From positions 1-33,910 of the forward strand of contig JACQHC010000091.1 of NCBI GenBank assembly GCA_016199245.1: a stretch of DNA of 33,910 nt, written 5' to 3'. The notes under the pieces are model-generated. The model saw nothing but the letters and a program-made list of their open reading frames with translations, had not been told where the DNA came from and did no database searches. The DNA comes from Gemmatimonadota bacterium (GTDB lineage Bacteria > Gemmatimonadota > Gemmatimonadetes > Gemmatimonadales > GWC2-71-9). The translations under genes and the position numbers were made by a program. Positions 15,865 through 24,270 of this stretch are shown here, one piece after another (the first letter of the stretch is position 1; every line of letters starts with the position of its first letter).

Positions 15865-16493
15865 ATCCCGGGCGGCCTGCGGAGCAAGTCTCCGCCGGAG
15901 GCGATGGTGAATTCGTCCCGGCGATTCATGGCCCAGGCCTCCTCCGTACTGCCCATCTGGGCCGGTTGCTCCTCGCCCATAGAGCGGGTGTTGATCCGCC
16001 CGGCGGCGATGCCGCGGCTCACCAGGTACTGCCTGGCAGCCAGGGCGCGCCGGTTTCCCAGCGCCAGGTTGTACTCGTCGGAGCCCCGCTCGTCGCAGTG
16101 ACCGACGATCTCGATCGTCACGCCGGGATTGGCCTGCAAGATGGCGAGCTTCTGGTCCAGCACCGCCGCGTCGCCCGGCCGGATGTCCGACTTGTCGAAG
16201 TCGAAATGGATGCGCGTGGCAAGCATGGTGCGTACCTCGTCGGTGGCACGCCGCATCATCGCCAGCGAATCCTCTCGCATCCGGCTGACGCGTTCCTCAT
16301 CAGCCCGCCGCATCCGCTCGAGGCTGTCCCGCATCCGAGCGTCGGCCGCCGCACGAGCCGCTGCCTGGGCCGCGGCGAGGGAATCGGCATTGGGCTGCGG
16401 GGCCACTTGTTGGGGGGCTGGCTGGCCGCCACCGCACGCCGCCACGGTCACCAGGACTGCGACGCCGAGCGCGTAGGGAAGCATGCTGCGCAT
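15861..16493 (-). CDS. pal: Peptidoglycan-associated lipoprotein Pal
   Basis: Outer-membrane lipoprotein (210 aa) that ties the outer membrane to peptidoglycan and binds TolB. The signal peptide ends in lipobox VAAC (Cys20). A charged helical, coiled-coil-like segment rich in Arg/Asp/Met (about 40-90) precedes the OmpA-like domain, which has HFDFDKSDI and the peptidoglycan-binding block GHCDERGSDEYNLALG. ATG 16493 is chosen because GGAG lies five bases upstream; a GTG two codons earlier (16499) is possible. It starts 13 bp after tolB. Confidence 0.95.
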   Translation of the reverse strand: MRSMLPYALGVAVLVTVAACGGGQPAPQQVAPQPNADSLAAAQAAARAAADARMRDSLERMRRADEERVSRMREDSLAMMRRATDEVRTMLATRIHFDFDKSDIRPGDAAVLDQKLAILQANPGVTIEIVGHCDERGSDEYNLALGNRRALAARQYLVSRGIAAGRINTRSMGEEQPAQMGSTEEAWAMNRRDEFTIASGGDLLRRPPGM

Positions 16494-16506
16494 GTTCACT
16501 CCACTG

Positions 16507-17889
16507 TCAGGGGTTCGTGCCTTCGGCGATCCGCGGAGACCACGCCGGAAGCCGTGCTTCTCCGAGCCTCGTCAACTGCCGCACGCGTCCGGTATCGAGA
16601 TCAATGATCCACACCTGCCGCGATCCCGTTCGCGTGGAAACGAACGCCAGGTGCCTCCCGTCCGGCGCCCAGGTGGGGTCTTCGTTGCGCCCGGCGCTGG
16701 TGAGCTGCCGCACGCGACGGGACGCCACGTCCATCACGAAGACCTGGGGGATGCCCGCCACGTCGCGATGGAACGCGATGTTCAATCCGTCCGGCGACCA
16801 TTCGGGGGCGTGAGAACTGCCTGTCACGCCATAGTCGAACGGGGCGAACAACTCCTGGCCCGTCCCGTCAGCCGACATCACGTAAATCTGCGGCGTCCCC
16901 GGACGGTTCGACGAAAACGCGATGCGACGGCCGTCCGGACTGAATGTCGGGGACAGGTTATCCGAAAAGCGATCAGCCGTCAAGCGCTGTACGCAGCAGT
17001 TTTCCGCGAGATTGTACGTGAACAAGTGCGTCCCGTCCTCCGCCGAGCGCGTGAAGGCGAGCGTGCGCCCGTCCGGCGAAAACGCGAGGGCATAGTTCAG
17101 ATGCTGCGCTGTCGGCGGCACCAGCGCGCGCTCGCCACTCGCGATATTCTGCACGTAGACGCGGCCCGCGCCCGCGGCGAACTCCATGTACGCCACGCGC
17201 CGCCCGTCGGGCGCCCACACCGGGGACATCGCTTTTACCCCGGCGCGCGACACGGGCAACGCGTCAGCGCCATCGGTATCAATGCGGTACGCCCGATCCC
17301 GCTCGATGATCAGCAGGCGCGTAGCGGCAATCCCCGGCGCGCCCGCGGCCGCGCGCACCACTTCGTCGCTCACCCGGTGGATCGCCAGCCGGCTCTCCGG
17401 CCCGGTAACGCTGTCGAGGCGCAACGGGATCGCGCGCCGGGGCTGCCGCCCGCGGACGTCGAACACCGTGACCACCGCCGCCGTCTCCGGCACCGCGCGA
17501 ATGGCGACGGCATAGTCGGCCCCCAGCGCCTCGAACAGGCCATAATTCACGAACCCATCAACGCCTGACGACGCCGCCCCTCCCGACGGCGGCCGCGGCG
17601 CGGGCGCCGTCATGGCCACCATCAGGCTCTCCGCGCCCGGGAGAAAGATCATCTCAAAGCGGTCTGAGTAATCGAGGTCCCGCTGCAGGATCGCCCGGAC
17701 CGAGTCGAGCACCACCGAGCCCGGCGAGCCCATGACCAGCATCCCCGGCCGTAACCCCGGCGTGTAGGTGATCCCGACGCGCACGCCCTGCTCCAGAGCC
17801 CGCGTCGTATCCTGCGCGTGGATCGGTCGAACCAGTACTGCCAGCAGGATCGCCCCGGCGAACCAGCGGCCTCCACCCGTGGCCCTCAC
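16507..17889 (-). CDS. tolB: Tol-Pal system protein TolB
   Basis: Periplasmic beta-propeller protein (460 aa) that shuttles between Pal and TolA during cell-envelope constriction. It begins with a signal peptide ending IHA|QD, followed by the TolB N-terminal alpha/beta domain (about 25-190) and a C-terminal six-bladed PD40/WD-like propeller with repeated SPDGR/APDGR turns (WAPDGRRVAYM, FSPDGRTLAFT, FSPDGRRIAFS, WSPDGLNIAFH, WAPDGRHLAFV). The GTG start overlaps the stop of the tolA-like gene (GTGA). Confidence 0.95.
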   Translation of the reverse strand: MRATGGGRWFAGAILLAVLVRPIHAQDTTRALEQGVRVGITYTPGLRPGMLVMGSPGSVVLDSVRAILQRDLDYSDRFEMIFLPGAESLMVAMTAPAPRPPSGGAASSGVDGFVNYGLFEALGADYAVAIRAVPETAAVVTVFDVRGRQPRRAIPLRLDSVTGPESRLAIHRVSDEVVRAAAGAPGIAATRLLIIERDRAYRIDTDGADALPVSRAGVKAMSPVWAPDGRRVAYMEFAAGAGRVYVQNIASGERALVPPTAQHLNYALAFSPDGRTLAFTRSAEDGTHLFTYNLAENCCVQRLTADRFSDNLSPTFSPDGRRIAFSSNRPGTPQIYVMSADGTGQELFAPFDYGVTGSSHAPEWSPDGLNIAFHRDVAGIPQVFVMDVASRRVRQLTSAGRNEDPTWAPDGRHLAFVSTRTGSRQVWIIDLDTGRVRQLTRLGEARLPAWSPRIAEGTNP

Positions 17890-18602
17890 CGCAGGGTCCT
17901 CGGATTGAAGAAGAAGTTCACCGGCAGGATCTCCGCCTCGAACCCGTCCGGCAACGGCCCGAAGGCACGCGCGTTGCCCGCGGCCTCAATGGCGCCCTGG
18001 GCCTCGAGATCGAACGCGAAGCTCCCGGATCGCCGCGTGAACTGCAGGCTGCTGATCGAACCGTCCCGGTGGATGAAGAACAGCACTTCCGCCTGCAACG
18101 CCTCGCCCGCCACCGGGCGATGCCACCGGCGATACACCTCGGCCACGATGTTCCGCAGATACTCGGGGTAGCGAAACTCCACGCCGGGGACGTTGATCGT
18201 GGCCACGTCCGTGCCCGTCGAGGGCGTCACCCCGGCGGCGGGCTCTTCCGCCGGGGTCGTACGCGGCGCCGGCTCGCGCTGGACCTCGGGCTGGGCTTCG
18301 CGGGGTGGGGCCTCGCGCGCCACTGTCGTGCGCCGCGGCTCGGGCGCGCGCCGCACCACGGGCGGCGGTGCCCGCTCGGCCGGCCGCTCGACGACGTCCG
18401 GCGCCCGACGGGCCCCGGGCTCGGGCCGCGGCGCCGCGACGAGCTCCACCCGGTAAACCGGCGCCATCACCTTTGGCACGCTGGGCCGCGCGAGCAGAAT
18501 CCCTGCCGCCGTCCCGTGCACGATCACCGTCGCGACAAACGCGACGCCCGCGCCTTCCTGCCGGCGCCGGTGACCCGCCGTCACCGGCCGCCAGGGCGTC
18601 AC
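17886..18602 (-). CDS. tolA: TolA/TonB-family energy transducer
   Basis: A 238-aa inner-membrane-anchored transducer occupying the tolA slot between tolR and tolB. One membrane helix lies near the N-terminus (AGVAFVATVIVHGTAAGILLA, about 18-38). A Pro/Arg/Glu-rich periplasm-spanning stretch (about 50-130) follows, much shorter than E. coli TolA's helical domain, and then a TonB/TolA-like C-terminal domain (YPEYLRNIVAEVYRRWHRP, VLFFIHRDGSI, AIEAAGNARAFGPLP). The C-terminus reads like the TonB family, so automated annotation may say TonB; the operon context argues for TolA function. Its GTG overlaps tolR's stop (GTGA). Confidence 0.88.
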   Translation of the reverse strand: MTPWRPVTAGHRRRQEGAGVAFVATVIVHGTAAGILLARPSVPKVMAPVYRVELVAAPRPEPGARRAPDVVERPAERAPPPVVRRAPEPRRTTVAREAPPREAQPEVQREPAPRTTPAEEPAAGVTPSTGTDVATINVPGVEFRYPEYLRNIVAEVYRRWHRPVAGEALQAEVLFFIHRDGSISSLQFTRRSGSFAFDLEAQGAIEAAGNARAFGPLPDGFEAEILPVNFFFNPRTLR

Positions 18603-19027
18603 CGCTCGATCTCCTCAGATTCGGCCACGAGTCCCACGTCCTCCACCCCAGCGGCGCGCATCACCGCCAGCACTTGCACTACGGCACCGTAGTCCACGCG
18701 CCGATCCGCCCGCAGATACACACCGGTCGGCCGGCGCGAAACCACCAGAGCCTGGAACGCCGCCCGGAACTCCTCGTAGCGCAGCGGCGTCTCGTCCACG
18801 AAGATGCGGCCCTGGCGATCGATCGAGACGACCAGTCCCTCCCTGGGCTGGAGCGGACGCGCGACCGCCTGCGGTAATTGTACCTCAACGCCACCCTGCA
18901 TGATGGGCGCCGTGATCATGAAAATGATCAGCAACACGAACGCCACGTCCACCAGGGACGTGACGTTGATGTCCGCCGACAACGGCAACTCGCCATGCCC
19001 GCGCAGCCCGCTACCGTTCATCGTCAT
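18599..19027 (-). CDS. tolR: TolR/ExbD-family proton-channel subunit
   Basis: A 142-aa inner-membrane protein that, with TolQ, converts proton flow into movement of TolA. It has a short cytoplasmic N-terminus, one membrane helix with the essential proton-carrying Asp (D27 in SLVDVAFVLLIIFMI), and a periplasmic ExbD/TolR domain (VSIDRQGRIFVDETPL, VYLRADRRVDYGAVVQVL). The ATG overlaps the tolQ stop (ATGA) and has GGGGAGGG upstream. Confidence 0.94.
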   Translation of the reverse strand: MTMNGSGLRGHGELPLSADINVTSLVDVAFVLLIIFMITAPIMQGGVEVQLPQAVARPLQPREGLVVSIDRQGRIFVDETPLRYEEFRAAFQALVVSRRPTGVYLRADRRVDYGAVVQVLAVMRAAGVEDVGLVAESEEIER

Positions 19028-19734
19028 ACCCTCCCCTCGCGCGCCATGGTACCCACGATCTCGTAGGCGAAGCCCTCCAGCTCGCCGGCGAACAACCCGA
19101 GCCGGGACGCGAACAGGTTGTACGCCATGACGGAGGGGATCGCGACCGCCAGCCCGGCCACGGTGGTCGTCAGCGCATCGGCCACGCCCGGCGCCACGGC
19201 CGAGATGTTGCCCGAGCCTCCGGTGGCGATGCCGATGAACGAGTTCATCACGCCGAGCACGGTGCCGAGCAGGCCGAGCAGGGGGCTCACCGAGCCGAAC
19301 GTGGCCAACCACGGTATAAACCGCGCCATCTGGTCCCGTTCCGCGGCCACTTCCTTGCCCAGCACCATACGGAGTGCCTCGAGCTGGGTCACCGTGAGCG
19401 GGGCCTGTGTACGCTCCGTGTCCCGCAATTCGCCCGGGCGCAGCTCGGAGAAGAAGTTCACCCCCTCGCGCAGCAGGCGCCCGTAGGGAGAGGGCGGCAG
19501 CTTCATGACGGCGTGGTAGGCATCCTCCAGGCGGGTCGTCCGCTCCAGCTCCGCGAAGAACCGGCTTCCCTCGCGCCGCACGCGCCGGAACTGCCACCAT
19601 TTCAGTGCGATCAAGAACCAGCTGATGAGCGAAAACGCCGCGAGCACCAGGAGCACCAGCCTGGTTGCGGCGCTGGACGTGACGATGAGCTCCCAGGGCG
19701 TGGTGGGCACGGCCCCGCCCACTTGCAGGATCAT
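19024..19734 (-). CDS. tolQ: TolQ/ExbB-family proton-channel subunit
   Basis: A 236-aa MotA/TolQ/ExbB proton-channel protein. The first membrane helix (about residues 25-45) is followed by a large cytoplasmic domain, then two helices containing the family signature ATFGSVSPLLGLLGTVLGVM and ALTTTVAGLAVAIPSVMAYN. The ATG at 19734 has GGAGG seven bases upstream and overlaps the epimerase stop as ATGA. It is the first Tol gene; its order with tolR, tolA, tolB, pal and cpoB matches the proteobacterial operon. Confidence 0.95.
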   Translation of the reverse strand: MILQVGGAVPTTPWELIVTSSAATRLVLLVLAAFSLISWFLIALKWWQFRRVRREGSRFFAELERTTRLEDAYHAVMKLPPSPYGRLLREGVNFFSELRPGELRDTERTQAPLTVTQLEALRMVLGKEVAAERDQMARFIPWLATFGSVSPLLGLLGTVLGVMNSFIGIATGGSGNISAVAPGVADALTTTVAGLAVAIPSVMAYNLFASRLGLFAGELEGFAYEIVGTMAREGRV

Positions 19735-20690
19735 GCGGCTGCCTCCTTGAGCCACTGGTACGTGAGCCGCAGGCCGTCTGCGAGGGCCGTCTTGGGCTGC
19801 CACGAGAGCTCGCGCTCGGCTTTCGCGGTCGCCAGGGCGGATCGCATCAGCTCGCCGGCCCGGGCCGGTCCGTGGTCCACCCTCCCCAGGCCTCCCGCCG
19901 CCTCGATCATGAGCCGCGCCAGATGGTTCACGCTGGTCTCGACCCCCGTGCCGATATTGAAGGCCGCGTCATCCAGAACGCCCACCGCCGGCACTCGCCA
20001 CCGCGTGGCGGCCAGGTTCGCCCGCGCCACGTCCCCCACGTACACGTAGTCCCGCGTCTGCTCACCGTTCCCGTACACCGTGAGCGACTTCCCGTGCCGC
20101 AGGCGGTTCCCGAAGATCGCGACCACGCCCGCCTCGCCATGCGGATTCTGCCGGGGTCCATACACGTTCGAGTAGCGGAGCGAGACCGACTCCAGTCCGT
20201 ACAGCTGGGCGTAGGCCGCGAGGTAGTACTCGGAAGCCAGCTTGCTCACGCCGTACGGTGACACCGGCAGTTTGGGCGCCGTCTCCGCGTGCGGGAGTCG
20301 CTCTCCCTCGCCGTACACGACGCCTCCGGACGACGCGAAAACGACGCGACGGACTCCCCCGCGACGCGCCCCCTCCAGCAGGTTGAGCAGGCCCAAGATG
20401 TTGGCCTGCGCGTCGAAGGTTGGGTTCTCGACGGACACTCGCACGTCCATCTGCGCCGCGTGGTGGTTGAGGACCACGAACCCGCCGGTCTCGAGCAAGG
20501 CGCGGGAGTCGGGAGAGCCGATGTCCGCCTGCACGAACCGGGCGCCGGACGGGACATGCTCCCGCCGTCCGCTCGACAGGTTGTCGAGCACCGTCACCTC
20601 GTAGCCCTCGACCAGATACGCGTCGGCCACGTGCGATCCAATGAAACCGGCTCCCCCGGTAATCAACACTTTCGGCTTGGGCGCTTTCAC
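19731..20690 (-). CDS. NAD-dependent sugar-nucleotide epimerase/dehydratase (GalE-like)
   Basis: Extended short-chain dehydrogenase of 319 aa that binds NAD(P) and acts on a nucleotide sugar; UDP-glucose/galactose-type 4-epimerase is most likely. The Rossmann motif TGGAGFIGSH (from residue 11), the Asp of VLDNLSSG, the Ser in VFASSGGVVYG and the catalytic YGVSK (Y146, K150) are all present. The GTG start has GGAG seven bases upstream. It opens the tol-pal-tatC-lptD operon, overlapping tolQ by ATGA. A link to surface polysaccharide or LPS sugars is plausible given lptD in the same operon, but the substrate cannot be read from sequence. Confidence 0.9.
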   Translation of the reverse strand: MKAPKPKVLITGGAGFIGSHVADAYLVEGYEVTVLDNLSSGRREHVPSGARFVQADIGSPDSRALLETGGFVVLNHHAAQMDVRVSVENPTFDAQANILGLLNLLEGARRGGVRRVVFASSGGVVYGEGERLPHAETAPKLPVSPYGVSKLASEYYLAAYAQLYGLESVSLRYSNVYGPRQNPHGEAGVVAIFGNRLRHGKSLTVYGNGEQTRDYVYVGDVARANLAATRWRVPAVGVLDDAAFNIGTGVETSVNHLARLMIEAAGGLGRVDHGPARAGELMRSALATAKAERELSWQPKTALADGLRLTYQWLKEAAA

Positions 20691-20820
20691 CGCTCAACTC
20701 CATGATCGAAGTCGCCAAGGCGCTCGTATCGGTCCCGCGAAGCCGGCCGCCAACGGATCGGACGGCACATCGCGGGGCCCGCCAGTCGTCACGCGGGACA
20801 CCATCGAGCGGTCAAGGGAA

Positions 20821-20842
20821 GGTGGCGGGCATGCCCGCCACC
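20821..20842 (-). terminator. Perfect 22-bp palindrome, probable terminator of ssb-lysM
   Basis: GGTGGCGGGC directly followed by AT and GCCCGCCACC is a perfect inverted repeat beginning 19 bp after the LysM gene stop. In the minus-strand RNA it is followed by UUCCCUU, a weak U-rich tract. The position and GC-rich stem fit an intrinsic terminator. Confidence 0.6.
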
Positions 20843-20861
20843 GCGAAGGAAGCGTGTCGTG

Positions 20862-22142
20862 CTATCCGGGCATCTTGCGAATGAGCCGAACACGCTGGCC
20901 CACCCGCACGCCAGGCCGGAGAATCTGCATCAGCAGGGCGGACGACGAGCGTTGACGCACGTGCACCACCCGGAGATACGCCCCACGTTCCGGCTGCGCG
21001 CCGGTCGCCGGATCCGCATCACGAATCAACTCGAACACGTCGCCGGGCACGACGCCGCTCTCGCGCCCGAGATCGAGGAACACCACATCCTGCTGGTTCG
21101 GCACGAAGTGCCGGTCCCGCACATCCACCACATGGCCCTCAGCGCCATTCTCCACGGGAACGGGGGTGACGTTGCCCGGATCGTTGAACCGCTCCAGGGG
21201 AAGCGCGACCTGCCCGTCGACCACGCGCGCAAACTGCTGGACCACGCGCGCCACCACTCGCCCTTCGGCCACGTGGCTCACGCGGACGATCCCGGCCGGA
21301 ACCACCACGTTGCCCCAGCCGGTGATTTCCCGCCCGAGGAACGCCACCAGCAGAGAATCCCCTGCCTGGTACGTGGCCGATGCCGGCGGCTCGATCTCCA
21401 CCTCTTGATACATGGTCACCGACGAGGTGGATGGGTTCCGCATGGCGGCCGGCTCCCGGGGGTCTCCGTGCACCTGGGCCCAAGGCAGAAGCTCGCCCTC
21501 CGTTAGCCACCCGGCGGCATAGAACTCCCCTCGATGGACCCCCCGATACTCCAGGCCGGCTCCGATCACGGTTGGCGCCCCGCCGCGACCGGCCCGCGCG
21601 AAGATGGACGGAGCACCCGCTTCTGGCGGAGGCGGTGGCGGAGCCGGTGCCACCGCTTCAACAGCGGGTGCCTCGACCGCCGGCGGCTGCATAGTGTCCG
21701 GACTCACGGCAGGCAACCCGGGGACGGCCTGCGCCTGTTCCGGCGGCCGCTGCGCCGGCGGGGCCATGGTGTCGGCGGGGAGTGCCGGAACCGGTGCCGC
21801 CGTGTCGGCCGGGAGCGCGGGTGCCGGCTCGGCTGCCATGACGGGCGGCGCAATGTCACCGAGGGCGAGCTCCTCTCCCGGGAAGATCCAATGGGGATCC
21901 TCGATGACATGCGTGTTCAGCCGATAGATCTCCGGCCACAACAGCGGGTCGCCGAGATAAAACTGGGCGAGACCCCAAAGGGTCTCGCCCTCCTGAACGA
22001 CGTGTACCCTGCCCTGGGCCTGCTGCGGTTCCTGCACCGGTGCCTGCATTGTGTCCCGGCCCCAGAGCGGGCCCGAGGACACCACCAACGCGGACCACAC
22101 CAGCCAGGTCGCGCTAGAACGGGAGATCATCATCCTCCTCAT
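20862..22142 (-). CDS. LysM-domain secreted protein
   Basis: A 426-aa exported protein with one LysM peptidoglycan-binding domain (about residues 46-95: VVQEGETLWGLAQFYLGDPLLWPEIYRLN). The N-terminus carries a signal-like hydrophobic stretch (ATWLVWSALVVSSGPLW). A Pro/Ala-rich spacer with repeated PALPADT units (about 100-190) follows, then a beta-rich C-terminal region (about 195-426) that I cannot assign. The ATG at 22142 is supported by GGAGG six bases upstream, although it lies 29 bp inside ssb. It is cotranscribed with ssb from the promoter at 22657-22685 and ends at a palindromic terminator. Probable role: a cell-wall-associated structural or assembly protein. Confidence 0.85.
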   Translation of the reverse strand: MRRMMISRSSATWLVWSALVVSSGPLWGRDTMQAPVQEPQQAQGRVHVVQEGETLWGLAQFYLGDPLLWPEIYRLNTHVIEDPHWIFPGEELALGDIAPPVMAAEPAPALPADTAAPVPALPADTMAPPAQRPPEQAQAVPGLPAVSPDTMQPPAVEAPAVEAVAPAPPPPPPEAGAPSIFARAGRGGAPTVIGAGLEYRGVHRGEFYAAGWLTEGELLPWAQVHGDPREPAAMRNPSTSSVTMYQEVEIEPPASATYQAGDSLLVAFLGREITGWGNVVVPAGIVRVSHVAEGRVVARVVQQFARVVDGQVALPLERFNDPGNVTPVPVENGAEGHVVDVRDRHFVPNQQDVVFLDLGRESGVVPGDVFELIRDADPATGAQPERGAYLRVVHVRQRSSSALLMQILRPGVRVGQRVRLIRKMPG

Positions 22143-22614
22143 TGAGCGCCTCCGGAAAGTCCTCGTAGGACTCTGACTTGCCCTCCGTCGCTGCCGGCCG
22201 CGGGGAGCGGGCCGATGCCGCCGACAGCTCGGCATCACCGCTGGCCCCCGCTCCACCCCCTGCCCCGCGCGGCGAGAGCATGATCATCTCCCTTGCGTTG
22301 ATCTCCGTCGTGTACCGCGTGTTCCCTTCCCGGTCTTCCCAGGTTCGGTACTCGATCCGGCCCTCGACGTAGACGCGGTCCCCCTTCTTCAGGTACTTCT
22401 CGGCGGTGTCCGCCAACTGCCCGCCGCCCCGAGTGTTCCACAACACTACCCGGTGCCACTCGGTCTTCTCCTGCCGTTCTCCCGCCTGATTGTTCCACTG
22501 CCGGCTGGTGGCGATGGAGATGGTCGCAACCCGCCCCCCGTTCGATGTGCTGCGGACCTCGGGATCGGCCCCCAGGTTCCCGATCAGCATCACCTTGTTG
22601 AGACTGCGTGCCAA
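22114..22614 (-). CDS. ssb: Single-stranded DNA-binding protein
   Basis: Binds single-stranded DNA in replication, repair and recombination. The OB fold (about residues 3-105) begins ARSLNKVMLIGNLGADPEVR and contains the family blocks ISIATSRQW and TEWHRVVLW. A flexible Gly/Ala/Ser linker leads to the acidic tail DDDLPF, which recruits partner proteins. The start is read as TTG 22614, with GGAGG five bases upstream; this gives 166 aa and places the OB fold at the N-terminus. It is preceded by a consensus sigma-70 promoter and overlaps the LysM gene by 29 bp. Confidence 0.96.
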   Translation of the reverse strand: MARSLNKVMLIGNLGADPEVRSTSNGGRVATISIATSRQWNNQAGERQEKTEWHRVVLWNTRGGGQLADTAEKYLKKGDRVYVEGRIEYRTWEDREGNTRYTTEINAREMIMLSPRGAGGGAGASGDAELSAASARSPRPAATEGKSESYEDFPEALNEEDDDLPF

Positions 22615-22656
22615 AATGACCTCCAAACCGCTAGGGGTGGGAGCCGGACGCCGCAA

Positions 22657-22685
22657 ACTATAGGGGCTTTAAGTCCTTTTGTCAA
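22657..22685 (-). promoter_or_regulatory. Sigma-70-type promoter of ssb
   Basis: TTGACA (22685-22680), a 17-bp spacer and TATAGT (22662-22657) on the minus strand match the housekeeping consensus closely. The start of transcription would fall about 35 nt before the TTG of ssb. It is the clearest promoter in the window. Confidence 0.85.
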
Positions 22686-22710
22686 CCAAAGATACGCGAT
22701 TTGTACCGAA

Positions 22711-23166
22711 TTATTCCCGACTGTCCGACCCGAGGTCGCGCCGCAGGACAAATGCGTCCTCAACCGGCTGACTGTAGTACCCGCGCCGCACCCCGGCGGA
22801 CTCAAACCCCATCCGGTGATAGAAGGCCTGGGCGCCGGTGTTGGAGCAGCGAACCTCCAGGAAAACCTGAGACACGCCCCGATCGAGGAGTTGAGCCAGC
22901 GCGGCATCGAGCAGGCTGCGACCGAGGCCAGCCCCCTGTCGCTCCGGCCGGACGGCGAGGTTCAGGATCTCAGCCTCCTGCCCCATTCTCCGCGCAAACA
23001 CGTATCCCTCAACCTGCCCGTCCAGCTCCAGGACGAGAGCATCCTCACCGAGCAGGGAACCGAAGGCGCTTGCTGGCCACGGATCGCTGAACACGGTCCG
23101 TTCGATAGCCGCGACCCGCTCGAGGTCAGCCGGCGTCGCCGCCCGAATTCGGAAGCGGCCGACCAT
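22711..23166 (-). CDS. rimI: Ribosomal protein bS18-alanine N-acetyltransferase RimI
   Basis: GNAT-family N-acetyltransferase of 151 aa. The acetyl-CoA-binding P-loop is RPERQGAGLG (residues 73-82), followed by LEVRCSNTGAQAFYHRMGFE, the typical RimI motif B region, and the Tyr-rich end RRGYYSQPVEDA. ATG 23166 has GGGAGGAA five to six bases upstream; reading upstream of it gives only low-quality Arg/Pro sequence. It overlaps tsaB by 41 bp, a pairing common in bacteria. Acetylation of S18 is the known role in E. coli; other targets are possible. Confidence 0.9.
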   Translation of the reverse strand: MVGRFRIRAATPADLERVAAIERTVFSDPWPASAFGSLLGEDALVLELDGQVEGYVFARRMGQEAEILNLAVRPERQGAGLGRSLLDAALAQLLDRGVSQVFLEVRCSNTGAQAFYHRMGFESAGVRRGYYSQPVEDAFVLRRDLGSDSRE

Positions 23167-23851
23167 GTTGTTCCTCCCAGCGGGATTGGGCGGCCGCGGC
23201 ACGCCCGTACACCGGTTCAGCCTCGAACGGCGCGGCGACCGGTTCAACGGCACCTGGCACGGCCATCAGCTCGAGCAGCGCGCCGGCGCGCGGGCTGCCC
23301 CACGGCGGTCCCACGGCGCCGCGCCCCGTCCACGCTAGCACGTCGTCCCGGTAGAGCGCGGCGCCATCACCCACGGCAAGCGACGCGGAGATGCCCCTCT
23401 GGCGCAGCGCCGCGGGCGTGATGAGGGTCGGGCGAAATAGAGTCTCGACGCCGGTTGGCGCGAAGCGATACACGGCCGCAAACAGCTCGCCCCTCAGTGC
23501 GTCATACAGCGCGGCCACCGGGCCATCCGCGAAACGCGAGCCAATCCAGGCGGCCCCCATGAGCGACGGAGCGCGGTGCAGCGGCAGGCCGTCGAGCTGC
23601 CGCAGCAGGCCTTGCGCCGTCGCAAAGCCGATCCTGAGCCCGGTGAAACTCCCCGGCCCATCGGCGACCACGATTCCGTCCAGGTGCTCGTACGCGCGCT
23701 CGGTCTGTTTGAGTAGGTGCTCGATGGCGGGCACGAGCCCCGCTGCCTGGCGCCGGCCGGCCACGAGGGCTTCCCCGATCACCGCTCCCGGCTCGCCCAG
23801 CGCGACGCTCCCGACGGCGGTTGCCGTGTCCAGCGCGAGCCACAGGCTCAC
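23126..23851 (-). CDS. tsaB: tRNA t6A biosynthesis protein TsaB
   Basis: Scaffold subunit (241 aa) of the TsaBDE complex that makes N6-threonylcarbamoyladenosine in ANN-decoding tRNAs. It has an ASKHA fold with LALDTATAVGSVAL at the N-terminus and the signature GPGSFTGLRIGFATAQGL. As in all TsaB proteins, the metal-binding His of the active paralogue TsaD is absent. GTG 23851 overlaps the tsaE stop (GTGA) and has GGAG eight bases upstream. tsaD is not in this window. Confidence 0.94.
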   Translation of the reverse strand: MSLWLALDTATAVGSVALGEPGAVIGEALVAGRRQAAGLVPAIEHLLKQTERAYEHLDGIVVADGPGSFTGLRIGFATAQGLLRQLDGLPLHRAPSLMGAAWIGSRFADGPVAALYDALRGELFAAVYRFAPTGVETLFRPTLITPAALRQRGISASLAVGDGAALYRDDVLAWTGRGAVGPPWGSPRAGALLELMAVPGAVEPVAAPFEAEPVYGRAAAAQSRWEEQHGRPLPNSGGDAG

Positions 23852-24270
23852 GACACGGACTCCACCCGGCGACGATCGGGATCCCGGGAGTGGCCGAGTC
23901 GCAGATGCACGTCGGGGCTCGGGGCATACCGGCCCGCGCGCTCCGGCCATTCGAGCACCAACAGGCGCGCGCGCGCGGCGAGCGCGGGGAGGTCGAGATC
24001 CAGGGCCTCTTCCGGCTGCTTCAGCCGATAACAGTCCACGTGGATCAACGGTCCCTCGGGTGAGGGATACTCGTGCACCAGGGCATACGTTGGGCTTCGG
24101 GCGGGCGCGGCCGACGCGGCCCGGGCGAGTGCTTGTACGAACGTGGTCTTCCCGCTCCCGAGGTCCCCGCTCAGCCACAGGACCCCGCCGCGGCGAATTC
24201 GCGCCCACCACCCGCCCGCTTCCCGTTGGAGCTCAGCCAGGCTCAGCTCAACCACGGCGGCGACCGGCAC
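23848..24270 (-). CDS. tsaE: tRNA t6A biosynthesis ATPase TsaE
   Basis: Small P-loop ATPase (140 aa) that drives turnover of the TsaB-TsaD complex. Walker A is GDLGSGKT (residues 35-42), the later block [10 protein letters not shown] contains the conserved Thr-Tyr pair, HVDCYRL follows, and LVLEWPERA carries the conserved Glu. The GTG start lies 23 bp inside the end of uvrB. Together with tsaB and rimI it forms an overlapping group. Confidence 0.94.
   Translation of the reverse strand: MPVAAVVELSLAELQREAGGWWARIRRGGVLWLSGDLGSGKTTFVQALARAASAAPARSPTYALVHEYPSPEGPLIHVDCYRLKQPEEALDLDLPALAARARLLVLEWPERAGRYAPSPDVHLRLGHSRDPDRRRVESVS

Noticed and set aside
20691-20820. Promoter of the epimerase-tol operon (TTGACC near 20812)
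   Set aside because: No acceptable -10 lies 16-18 bp downstream, so it was not called.
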